Shown here: positions 1 through 6,188 of the stretch, piece after piece
How positions within the stretch are numbered: the stretch's first letter is position 1
How the letters are laid out: each line of letters begins with the position of its first letter
Source of the DNA: SIG603 sp964370405
Lineage (GTDB): Bacteria; Bacillota; Clostridia; Oscillospirales; Acutalibacteraceae
Direction of reading: 5' to 3'
DNA length: 6,570 nucleotides
Assembly: GCA_964370405.1 (NCBI GenBank)
Contig: CAYJJB010000095.1
Location: 1-6,570 of the forward strand
The notes under the pieces: generated by a model
Told to the model about the DNA's origin: nothing
Database searches by the model: none
What the model saw: the letters and a program-made list of their open reading frames with translations, nothing else
Translations under genes and position numbers: made by a program

Positions 1-28
1 AAAAATGAGCCAAACTGGCTCATTTTTT
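1..28. terminator. Perfect hairpin terminator, possibly bidirectional
   Basis: A perfect 12-bp stem (1-12 with 16-27) closes a 3-nt loop and is followed by a T-run on the plus strand. It begins with an A-run, which would be a U-run for minus-strand transcripts. It could therefore end a plus-strand gene lying left of the window and also the minus-strand hydrogenase-like gene that stops at 77. The window edge cuts the left flank, so the full length of the A-run is unknown. Confidence 0.75.
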
Positions 29-54
29 GTGGTTGTGGGTTTTAGGGTGGTTTG

Positions 55-78
55 AAACAGCCCAAGGGCTGTTTTTTT
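55..78 (+). terminator. Second rho-independent terminator, plus direction
   Basis: An 8-bp stem (55-62 with 67-74) closes a CAAG tetraloop, and a run of seven T ends at 78, so the signal points rightward. In the minus direction only three U follow the stem, so it is a poor terminator for the hydrogenase-like gene, whose stop codon touches this T-run. It forms a tandem pair with the hairpin at 1-28, probably for a gene outside the window. Confidence 0.7.
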
Positions 79-1690
79 AATGTATCTTCATAACTTTATG
101 TAATTCATTTTTAATTTCATCTAAAGAATTATTGATGTTTTCTATTTTTTCAGTAAGATTTCTTGAACGCTCGTTATTTTTATCAAGAACTTCAGAAGAA
201 TCTTCTGCAAGCCTTTTAATCTCAGAAGCAACAACCGAAAAGCCCTTGCCTGCAACACCTGCATGAACTGCCTCTATACTTGCATTAATAGAAATAAGTT
301 TAGTTTGTGTTGAAATATTTCCAAGTTCAGCTGTAGAATTTGCAAGATTTTTAATTATATTATTAACTGCATTTATTTGATCTGTAAATGAATAAAACAT
401 ATTATCAAAATCATTTAAACGCTGTGCAATTTCAACTTTTGCATATTTTGTACAGTTTCTGTTATGATTATATCCCTTTGCAACATCTATAGCAAATTTT
501 TCACAGCTTCCATAGCCACAAGAAAAACAGTTGACTTTTCTTTCTTCTTCTGTTATTTTACCAAGCGCATTAAAAACCTCATCAAGATTAATGTTATCAT
601 TTGTTTGGATTAAATGGGATTTATCCGAGTAATTTCTTAAAAAATCTGACAAATTCATTTTATGACTAAAAGACTCATAAAGCTTAAACGCTTCCTCTTT
701 AGATAATTGCTTTTTACTATTATTTGTAATCAAGTCGACATGGTTTTGGCTTATATCTTTTGTGGTGCCTGTACCAAAATTACAACCCTTAGAGCAGTTT
801 AAAACATCAACTAAAAGAGGAACAGGCTTCTTTCTAATTACATCTTTTTTATATTCTTCAAAATACTCTTTAACTTCAAATATTCCCTCTACTTGTTTTA
901 TCCAAATGTCATCACCTAAATAAAACTTCACATTTTCTTTTAGTCCGCCTGGTCTTGAAAACGCAAATCCTAGAGAGCCATCTATGTTATCAAAAGATTT
1001 CTTAGCATAACTTGTAAGTCTTATGGAATTGTCTTTTAAATGCTCTTTTAAGTTTTTATATGTAACATTATAATTAATTGTAGCATCTGTATTATCGTCT
1101 GTAAATTCTTCTTTTTTACCTATGCATGGAGATAAAAATGCAATTTTGTCGCTAACACCCAAGTATTTTTTAAGATATATAGCCACACACATTGCAGGAC
1201 TATGAACAGGTGATAAATAATTTGCAAGTGATGGAAAAAATTTTTCTATGTACGAAACAATTACAGGGCAGGGTTGTGCAATTACTGTATTTAATTTTTT
1301 ATCATTAATGGCTTTAATATATCCCCATGTGCAAATATCCGCACCAAAAGATACATCATAAATTAAATTAACGCCTTTTTCTTTTAAGTAACCAAACAAA
1401 TTCTCAAGCTCAGGAAAATTTGTTCTTGCCGCAGGAGCTACAATTAAAGATATATTTTCCCCATTTTCTAAATCTTCAAAAAAAGATGCAGTGTCATCAG
1501 AAAACTTACGTGCATCGTGATCACAAATATCTAAGCATTGGCCGCAACTAATGCAGTAATCATGATCTACACGTACTTTATTTTCCCCATCTATATACTC
1601 AGCCCTATTCGCATGCACAGGGCATTCTAATATACATTTATTACATCCCACACATTTTGTTTCATCTGTATAGACTAATTTATTTGACAT
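77..1690 (-). CDS. [FeFe]-hydrogenase-like sensor with C-terminal chemoreceptor signalling tip
   Basis: A 537-residue soluble protein with no signal peptide or membrane segment. Domains in order: a 2x[4Fe-4S] ferredoxin (Cys 13/16/19/23 and 46/49/52/56); an iron-hydrogenase large-subunit domain (about 80-310); a CxxCGxxxxC-x16-C Fe-S module (Cys 388/391/396/413) of the type seen in RnfB; and a coiled-coil methyl-accepting-chemotaxis tip centred on 465-498 (NASIEA...AGKGFSVVASEIKRLAE). H-cluster motifs are degenerate but keep the ligand cysteines: L1 PCP (C141), L2 SPCIGKKEE (C189), L3 NCSKGC (C299, C303). The usual proton-transfer cysteine before C141 is Pro140. Known family context: sensory (group C-type) hydrogenases, including a putative chemotaxis-linked subgroup. 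I infer a redox or H2 sensor that signals through CheA/CheW-like partners, not a turnover enzyme. The ATG at 1690 has a GAGGTGG site 8 nt upstream. The gene follows the AraC gene by 92 bp and has its own promoter. Confidence 0.85.
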   Translation of the reverse strand: MSNKLVYTDETKCVGCNKCILECPVHANRAEYIDGENKVRVDHDYCISCGQCLDICDHDARKFSDDTASFFEDLENGENISLIVAPAARTNFPELENLFGYLKEKGVNLIYDVSFGADICTWGYIKAINDKKLNTVIAQPCPVIVSYIEKFFPSLANYLSPVHSPAMCVAIYLKKYLGVSDKIAFLSPCIGKKEEFTDDNTDATINYNVTYKNLKEHLKDNSIRLTSYAKKSFDNIDGSLGFAFSRPGGLKENVKFYLGDDIWIKQVEGIFEVKEYFEEYKKDVIRKKPVPLLVDVLNCSKGCNFGTGTTKDISQNHVDLITNNSKKQLSKEEAFKLYESFSHKMNLSDFLRNYSDKSHLIQTNDNINLDEVFNALGKITEEERKVNCFSCGYGSCEKFAIDVAKGYNHNRNCTKYAKVEIAQRLNDFDNMFYSFTDQINAVNNIIKNLANSTAELGNISTQTKLISINASIEAVHAGVAGKGFSVVASEIKRLAEDSSEVLDKNNERSRNLTEKIENINNSLDEIKNELHKVMKIH

Positions 1691-1725
1691 GCTTTACGCC
1701 ACCTCAATTCATTACATTTTATTAC

Positions 1726-1754
1726 ATTATATATTTTTAATGCTAAAATAACAA
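1726..1754 (-). promoter_or_regulatory. Sigma-A-type promoter of the hydrogenase-like gene
   Basis: On the minus strand a TTGTTA -35 box (1749-1754) lies 17 bp from a perfect TATAAT -10 box (1726-1731). This predicts a start near 1719 and a leader of about 30 nt before the ATG at 1690. It implies that the sensor gene can be transcribed independently of the AraC gene upstream. Confidence 0.65.
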
Positions 1755-1782
1755 GGCATTTTGCTATATATTATTAAAAAAG

Positions 1783-2619
1783 TTATTTCTTCCACAATTT
1801 TCTATACGCAAGCGGTGTTTTTCCAATATTCTGCTTAAAAAGTTTAATAAACTGACTTATATTTTCATACCCTACTTCTGTTGAAATTTGCGCTATGCTC
1901 ATATTAGATTTTTGTAGTAAATTAATACTTTTATTTATTCTATATTCAAGCAAATAACTATAGGGAGAAACCCCTAAATGCTTTAAAAAAGCTCTGTGCA
2001 GTGATGATTTTGAAAAACTGCCTACCTTGCACATTTTATCAATATCAATAGGCAGTGAATAACTCTCCTCAATAAAGTTAAGTACTTTTTCAAGTTGCTC
2101 ATTTTTATCCTTTTCATCAAGCAAAAAATCTGCCTCATCTTTAATTATTATATTATACCAAATTAAAGAGATTAGCGCTATTATTCCATACTCATTCTTT
2201 GTTTGCAAAATTTCATTAAATGCATTAATAACCGTTTGAGATTTATCTATTTTTAGCTTAATATTATTATACTTATCTATAAATTCAGATTTAAAATTTT
2301 CATTATTTGAAATGTTTAGTATGTTCTCATTAAAAATTATACTGACATATCTATGGTCCTCGCTAAAATTTTCGCTTTGGGACTGTATTTTGTGATATAC
2401 ATTACTATTAACAAAAGCCACTGAATTTTTAAGGAGTGTAATTTTATCATATAATGTTTCAATTACCACATCTCCTTCAACTGCCAGTATAATTTGCATT
2501 TGCTTGTGAAAATGCATTAAATTAATATTTTTGTACTTTTCTCTTATATTTTTTGTAACTATTAAAAACGGAGCATTGGTATTTTTATCGTATTCAAATT
2601 CATATTTTATCTCATTCAT
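1783..2619 (-). CDS. AraC-family transcriptional regulator
   Basis: A DNA-binding regulator of 278 residues. The N-terminal half (about 30-100) resembles the cupin-like ligand-binding fold of AraC proteins, with the H36/H38 pair in MHFHKQMQIIL and a following glycine turn at EGD. The C-terminal hundred residues carry the two helix-turn-helix units: the first around 192-215 (DKMCKVGSFSKSSLHRAF) and the second around 240-275 (SIAQISTEVGYENISQFIKLF, then KTPLAYRK), which is the family signature. Length is normal for the family. A GTG codon at 2622 also opens the frame, but AAGGAG lies 7 nt before the ATG at 2619 and only 4 nt before the GTG, so I prefer the ATG. The gene is divergent from the SulP operon, the usual arrangement for a local regulator, so that operon is its likely target. 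The ligand cannot be told from sequence. Confidence 0.9.
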   Translation of the reverse strand: MNEIKYEFEYDKNTNAPFLIVTKNIREKYKNINLMHFHKQMQIILAVEGDVVIETLYDKITLLKNSVAFVNSNVYHKIQSQSENFSEDHRYVSIIFNENILNISNNENFKSEFIDKYNNIKLKIDKSQTVINAFNEILQTKNEYGIIALISLIWYNIIIKDEADFLLDEKDKNEQLEKVLNFIEESYSLPIDIDKMCKVGSFSKSSLHRAFLKHLGVSPYSYLLEYRINKSINLLQKSNMSIAQISTEVGYENISQFIKLFKQNIGKTPLAYRKLWKK

Positions 2620-2626
2620 CACATAG

Positions 2627-2632
2627 CTCCTT
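2627..2632 (-). promoter_or_regulatory. Shine-Dalgarno site deciding the AraC start
   Basis: AAGGAG on the minus strand, 7 nt from the ATG at 2619 and 4 nt from the competing GTG at 2622. The spacing matches the other genes here, which supports the ATG. Confidence 0.8.
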
Positions 2633-2641
2633 CTTTTTTTG

Positions 2642-2653
2642 ACATAATTATGT
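2642..2653. promoter_or_regulatory. 12-bp palindrome in the divergent intergenic region, candidate operator
   Basis: ACATAATTATGT is a perfect 12-bp palindrome between the divergent AraC and SulP genes, 22 bp from the AraC start. It includes a CATAAT hexamer that could act as an AraC -10 box, although no good -35 box was found for it. An operator role is inference; AraC-family sites are more often direct repeats. Confidence 0.25.
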
Positions 2654-2659
2654 TATTTT

Positions 2660-2688
2660 TTGGCAGTATAGCCTCTATTAATTACTAT
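2660..2688 (+). promoter_or_regulatory. Candidate promoter of the SulP operon
   Basis: TTGGCA (2660-2665) lies 17 bp from TACTAT (2683-2688), a 5/6 and a 4/6 match to the sigma-A consensus. It would start transcription near 2695 and leave a leader of about 55 nt before the TTG start at 2751. The region is AT-rich, so other weak -10 boxes exist. A CTATTA repeat (2675-2680 and 2685-2690, 10-bp period) overlaps the -10 box and could be a regulator site. Confidence 0.4.
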
Positions 2689-2737
2689 TAGTTTATGGTA
2701 ATATATTAACATATTAAATACATAAATTACAAATGTT

Positions 2738-2743
2738 AAGGAG
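2738..2743 (+). promoter_or_regulatory. Shine-Dalgarno site fixing a TTG start for the SulP gene
   Basis: AAGGAG lies 7 nt before the TTG at 2751. The in-frame ATG at 2733 precedes this site and has no ribosome binding site of its own, and the next in-frame ATG (2769) has none either. The TTG is therefore the best start. Confidence 0.8.
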
Positions 2744-2750
2744 ATTAAAT

Positions 2751-3959
2751 TTGAAAAGTTTTATTTTAATGTATAAGGAAGAATTTAAAGGATACAAATC
2801 ATCATATATTCTAAAAGATTTAATGGCAGGTGTTTCCGCATCTATAGTGGCACTTCCTTTAGCTCTTGCACTTGGTATTTCAAACGGTGCAGACGAATCA
2901 GTCGGTATGAAAACCGCAATACTTGGCTGTATTTTCATATCACTTTTAAGTGGAGGAAGATTTCAGTTTAATGCCGCAACCGCTGCTACTGTTTCCATTT
3001 TATCTTTAGTAAGTGTGCAGTATGGCATAGAAGCAGTATTTTTATGCACCTTACTTTGTGGTGTAATAATGCTTTTATTTAGCTTAATACGCATTGCAAA
3101 AATTTTAGAAAAAATTGATAAGCGAGTACTTTTAGGGCTTAATACGGGTATAGGGCTTCTTGTTATATCTGGTCAACTTGACAGCCTTTTCGGCACAGCT
3201 TCAACAAGCGGTAATATAATAAGTTCTTTTATAAGCTTTTTCACACTACTACCAAGCTTTAACATAACCGCAACTGCTTTTGGCATATTAACTGTAGTTT
3301 TCATTTTCCTTTTTCCTAAAAAAATTAAAAAATTTATTCCAGCTCAAATTATAGTATTTATACTTGCAATTTCTATTAACTCTATTATAAATGCAGACGT
3401 ACAGCGTATTTCAGAACTTCCTAGAGTCTTAGATTTTACTCCATCTATTCCAAATTTTGATAATATAGGACAGCTAATTTTACCTTCTTTTAATATTGCA
3501 CTTATATTAATGATTAAATCTGTAAGCTCCGTCTTATCAGTTGGCAACCAAACAAAAACTCCCTCGAATGTAAACCGAGAGCTCTTTGCACTGGGTGCTG
3601 GCAATATATTAATGTCATTTTTCTCCTGTATTCCAGCAGGTGCCAGTTTTTCACCCATACAAGTCGCAATTATATCAGGTGCAAAAACCAGACTTGCCGC
3701 CGTATTTCATTCTATATCACTTTTAATAATACTTCTTGCCTTTGCCCCACTTATGACAACTCTACCGCTTTCTGTACTTGCAGGAATTTTAGTACATACA
3801 GGTCTTGTCATGATTAAAAAAATAAGCTTGCAAAATCCTGTTTCTTTGTGTACAATAGCCTTAATGTTATTTTTCGATATTAGCATTGCAATTTTGGCAA
3901 GTTGTCTGGTTGCCTTTCTTTTATCTAAATATCAAAATAAAGCTACAACGGAGGGCTAA
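2751..3959 (+). CDS. SulP-family inorganic/organic anion transporter lacking a STAS domain
   Basis: A polytopic inner-membrane protein of 402 residues with about ten or more hydrophobic segments. Family features: an N-terminal LKDLMAGVSASIVALPLALALG segment split around residues 21-42; a TM3-like stretch after residue 71 (FNAATAATVSILSL); NRELFALGAGN at 275-285, matching the SulP N-x-E-L-x-A-x-G-x-G-N signature; and the TM10-like CIPAGASFSPIQ at 293-304 followed by GAKTRLAAVFH. Most bacterial SulP proteins are about 550 residues with a cytoplasmic C-terminal STAS domain; this one stops soon after the last membrane segment, and the next gene starts 3 nt later, so no STAS is encoded. The position after S301, often arginine in relatives, is proline. 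Known substrates in the family include sulfate, bicarbonate and dicarboxylates; the substrate here is not determinable. It is the first gene of an operon with the tautomerase and dehydrogenase. Confidence 0.85.
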   Translation: MKSFILMYKEEFKGYKSSYILKDLMAGVSASIVALPLALALGISNGADESVGMKTAILGCIFISLLSGGRFQFNAATAATVSILSLVSVQYGIEAVFLCTLLCGVIMLLFSLIRIAKILEKIDKRVLLGLNTGIGLLVISGQLDSLFGTASTSGNIISSFISFFTLLPSFNITATAFGILTVVFIFLFPKKIKKFIPAQIIVFILAISINSIINADVQRISELPRVLDFTPSIPNFDNIGQLILPSFNIALILMIKSVSSVLSVGNQTKTPSNVNRELFALGAGNILMSFFSCIPAGASFSPIQVAIISGAKTRLAAVFHSISLLIILLAFAPLMTTLPLSVLAGILVHTGLVMIKKISLQNPVSLCTIALMLFFDISIAILASCLVAFLLSKYQNKATTEG

Positions 3960-3962
3960 ATT

Positions 3963-4322
3963 ATGCCATATGTAAGTGTTTTAACAAACGTACCTGTTTC
4001 TTTAGAAAAAGAAGAGCTTTTAGTAAAGGTACTCGGTGAAGGGATTGAAGTTATTACTGATAAAGTAAAAGAAAACCTTTTTATTAACATTGATGCAAGT
4101 TGTCGCCTTTATAAAGGCGGAGATATCAACATACCTAATGCAATGGTTTCTGTAGATTTATATGGCCATTCAACATCTGAAGATCTTAAAAAATACAGCG
4201 ATATTATTTTTACTGTTTTAGAAAATGAGCTCTCAATAAAACCTGAATCTGTTTTTATTAATTACACAGAGTGCCGTCACTGGGGTTCAAGAGGAAACAC
4301 TAATACCGCTTTTGATGTTTAA
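3963..4322 (+). CDS. MIF-like tautomerase-superfamily protein
   Basis: A 119-residue cytosolic protein of the macrophage-migration-inhibitory-factor / phenylpyruvate tautomerase type, a family that is usually trimeric and interconverts keto and enol forms of alpha-keto acids. The mature N-terminus would be Pro2 (MPYVSVLTNV), the catalytic base of the family after Met removal. K34 aligns with the second active-site residue of MIF. The VFINY stretch (97-101) matches MIF VYINY, but the active-site tyrosine is Phe98 while Asn100 is kept. The tail HWGSRGNTNTAF resembles the end of clostridial MIF-like proteins. GGAGGG lies 7 nt before the ATG, inside the last SulP codons, and the gap to SulP is 3 nt, so the two are probably co-translated. 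Enzymatic activity is inferred, and the substrate is unknown. Confidence 0.85.
   Translation: MPYVSVLTNVPVSLEKEELLVKVLGEGIEVITDKVKENLFINIDASCRLYKGGDINIPNAMVSVDLYGHSTSEDLKKYSDIIFTVLENELSIKPESVFINYTECRHWGSRGNTNTAFDV
4104..4119. repeat. 16-bp perfect palindrome inside the tautomerase gene
   Basis: CGCCTTTATAAAGGCG reads the same on both strands and would fold in RNA as a 6-bp stem with a TATA loop. It encodes part of CRLYKGG. No U-run follows, so it is not a terminator. It may be a chance result of codon choice. Confidence 0.5.
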
Positions 4323-4333
4323 AGAGGTGCAGT

Positions 4334-5380
4334 ATGAAAAAAATTAAAGTAGGCATTATTGGCTGTGGCATGATTACCCAAACAAGGCATGCTCCAGAAT
4401 ATGCGCAAAATGAAAATTCAGAAATTTACGGTCTTTACGATGCAAATCCTCAAAGAGCTGAGGAATTTGCTAGGCTTTATTCATGCAAAACTTTTAACTC
4501 TCCAGAAGAATTAATCGCCTGTGATGAAATTGACGCAATAAGTGTTTGCTCACCAAATGCAACACATGCACAGTACGCAATTTTAGCACTAAATGCAGGA
4601 AAACACGTTTTAGTTGAAAAGCCAGTTGCACTTACACTAAGTGATGCAAGAGAGATGATAGAAATTGCAAAAGAAAAAGGCCAAATTTTAATGGTAGGAC
4701 ACAATCAAAGGTTACTTCCTACTCATAAACGTGCAAAAGAGGTCCTTAATTCAGGTGCAATAGGAAACCTGATAACTATACAAAGCAACTTCAAACACAA
4801 TGGACCTGAGGCTTGGAGTGTTACAAGAAGTAACCAAACTTGGTTTTTTGATAAAAAAAGTGCCCAGTTTGGAGTTTTAGGCGACTTGGGTTCTCACAAA
4901 CTTGATATAATAAGGTATTTAACCGATAAGGAAGTTTCTGATGTTAATGCTGTCACCATGACTTTAGACAAGCGTTTACCAGACGGAAACTTGATAGAAA
5001 TTGAAGATAATGCAATTGTTGCATTCAAGCTAAACAATGGTCTTCCTGGCATTATGCATGTTAGCTGGAGCAATTATGGAGATGAAGACAACAGCACTAT
5101 TATCTATGGAGATAAAGGTGTTATGAAAATATTTGGCGATTATTCTGATGATATTGTTTTAGAAATGCGTGATGGCAGCGTCGTAAAATATATGGTAGGA
5201 AAAATTCAAACCAATCAAAATCAATCAAAAAGCGGAATAATAGACGAATTTGTTGCTTCAATCGTTGAAAATAGAGAACCGCTTATCACAGGTGTCGATG
5301 GACACAACACCATAGCAACAATACTTGCCTGCTATGATTCTGCAAAAAGCGGATCTTGGACTAAAGTCGATTTAATTTAA
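4334..5380 (+). CDS. Gfo/Idh/MocA-family NAD(P)-dependent oxidoreductase
   Basis: A 348-residue cytosolic dehydrogenase. The N-terminal Rossmann fold has GIIGCG (G7, G10, G12) and ends beta-2 with Asp36, which usually favours NAD over NADP. The family motif EKP is at 95-97 (VLVEKPVAL) and gives the catalytic Lys96; GDLGSHKLD at 183-191 supplies the Asp184 and His188 expected in the C-terminal substrate domain. Known members oxidise or reduce hydroxyl groups of sugars, inositols and their acids; this one cannot be assigned to one substrate. Length is typical. AGAGGTG precedes the ATG, and an 11-nt gap follows the tautomerase stop, so it is the third gene of the SulP operon. Its last 9 bp overlap the end of the opposite-strand phosphatase gene. 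Confidence 0.9.
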   Translation: MKKIKVGIIGCGMITQTRHAPEYAQNENSEIYGLYDANPQRAEEFARLYSCKTFNSPEELIACDEIDAISVCSPNATHAQYAILALNAGKHVLVEKPVALTLSDAREMIEIAKEKGQILMVGHNQRLLPTHKRAKEVLNSGAIGNLITIQSNFKHNGPEAWSVTRSNQTWFFDKKSAQFGVLGDLGSHKLDIIRYLTDKEVSDVNAVTMTLDKRLPDGNLIEIEDNAIVAFKLNNGLPGIMHVSWSNYGDEDNSTIIYGDKGVMKIFGDYSDDIVLEMRDGSVVKYMVGKIQTNQNQSKSGIIDEFVASIVENREPLITGVDGHNTIATILACYDSAKSGSWTKVDLI

Positions 5381-6181
5381 ACTTAATAAATATTTGGCCA
5401 CACCGTCGTTTTCGTTGCTTTCGATTACGGCGGTGGCTATTTTTTTAATTTCATCACAGGCGTTTCCAACAGCATAACTTTCATCACTTAGCTTAAACAT
5501 GGGTATATCGTTTACACCATCACCAAAACAGACAATTTTGTCAAAGCCTAGCATTTCTTTTAGTTTTTTTATTGCGCTTGCCTTGTCGACAGATTTTGGC
5601 ATAATTTCAAAGAAAATTCGCTCGCTATAGGTGTCTTTAGCGCATACACAACCGTACTTATCTTTTAACTTCTCATAAAGTGGATACATTTCTTCCATAG
5701 TGCCTAAGCAGTCAAAATAGAAAATTTCGCCTTGATTTAATGAAGCTTCACTTTGGACGTTTAACAGTCTTGTGTCCCCTATTTTGTTTTCAATATTTAT
5801 TCTACTAAAATCATTTAGCAGTTCTTTACAAAATAAGGTTTTTTCTATGCCATTTACAAAACTGTGAACTATTGGAGTTAAATTATATTCTTTAAAAAAT
5901 CTAAAAATATACTCAACATCATCTTGATTAAATACATTCGAATATACATTCTCGCCTGTTTTTGTATCTGTAATAAAAGTGCCGTTAAAAGTTACCGCAG
6001 GAATTTGCAAATTAAGCTTTTTAACCATTTTTGAAGCTGAATAAAAAGAGCGAGCAGTTGCAAATGTGAAGTTAAGTCCATTTTCTACAAGTGCATTTAT
6101 AGCATTTGCTGTAAAGTCCGATATGCTCTCATCATGCCTTAAAAGTGTTCCATCAAGATCTGTTACATATAGAGTTTTCAT
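5372..6181 (-). CDS. Cof-type HAD-IIB phosphatase
   Basis: A 269-residue cytosolic hydrolase of the haloacid-dehalogenase superfamily, subfamily IIB (Cof/YidA-like), whose members remove phosphate from sugar phosphates, nucleotides or cofactors. All four motifs are visible: DLDGT with nucleophile Asp8 and acid/base Asp10; Thr42 in FATAR; Lys200 in VDKASA; and the metal-binding GDGVND at 220-225. The late NENDGVA (256-262) is the usual C-terminal family signature. The large cap domain between motifs II and III fits type C2B. A longer frame opens at 6199, but AAGGGG lies 7 nt before the ATG at 6181 and the family begins right at MKTLYVTDLDGT, so I prefer 6181. Substrate unknown. It overlaps the dehydrogenase gene tail to tail by 9 bp. 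Confidence 0.9.
   Translation of the reverse strand: MKTLYVTDLDGTLLRHDESISDFTANAINALVENGLNFTFATARSFYSASKMVKKLNLQIPAVTFNGTFITDTKTGENVYSNVFNQDDVEYIFRFFKEYNLTPIVHSFVNGIEKTLFCKELLNDFSRINIENKIGDTRLLNVQSEASLNQGEIFYFDCLGTMEEMYPLYEKLKDKYGCVCAKDTYSERIFFEIMPKSVDKASAIKKLKEMLGFDKIVCFGDGVNDIPMFKLSDESYAVGNACDEIKKIATAVIESNENDGVAKYLLSLN
5401..5446 (+). terminator. Candidate terminator of the SulP operon inside the opposite-strand phosphatase gene
   Basis: An 8-bp stem (5401-5408 with 5428-5435, one T-G wobble) closes a 19-nt loop; after GCTA comes a run of seven T (5440-5446). It points rightward and lies 20 bp past the dehydrogenase stop, where a terminator is expected. It is embedded in the last codons of the phosphatase, including those for its NENDGVA signature. 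The long loop and the 4-nt gap before the T-run lower confidence. Confidence 0.5.
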
Positions 6182-6188
6182 TTTAGTG

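Noticed and set aside
29..54. G-rich stretch between the two terminators, considered as a G-quadruplex
   Set aside because: The G-runs are only two or three long and irregularly spaced; at most a weak two-layer structure, with no supporting context.
658..680. Seven-bp inverted repeat (TTTATGA / TCATAAA) inside the hydrogenase-like gene
   Set aside because: It is short, AT-rich and internal to a coding region; expected by chance in DNA of this composition.
2665..2670. TATACT on the minus strand as the AraC -10 box
   Set aside because: No acceptable -35 box lies 16-18 bp upstream, so no AraC promoter is annotated.
2639..2672. Perfect TTGACA at 2639-2644 as the SulP -35 box
   Set aside because: The nearest -10-like hexamer (TATAGC at 2667) is 22 bp away, too far; TTGGCA with a 17-bp spacer fits better.
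2714..2938. Minus-strand open frame of 74 codons opposite the start of the SulP gene
   Set aside because: It is antisense to a well-supported SulP gene, has no recognisable domain, and runs into the divergent promoter region.
3344..3658. Minus-strand open frame of 104 codons inside the SulP gene
   Set aside because: It lies antisense to conserved SulP signature regions and its product resembles no family; it is a shadow of the real gene.
4477..4704. Minus-strand open frame of 75 codons inside the dehydrogenase gene
   Set aside because: It is antisense to the Rossmann fold and EKP motif region, with no family resemblance.
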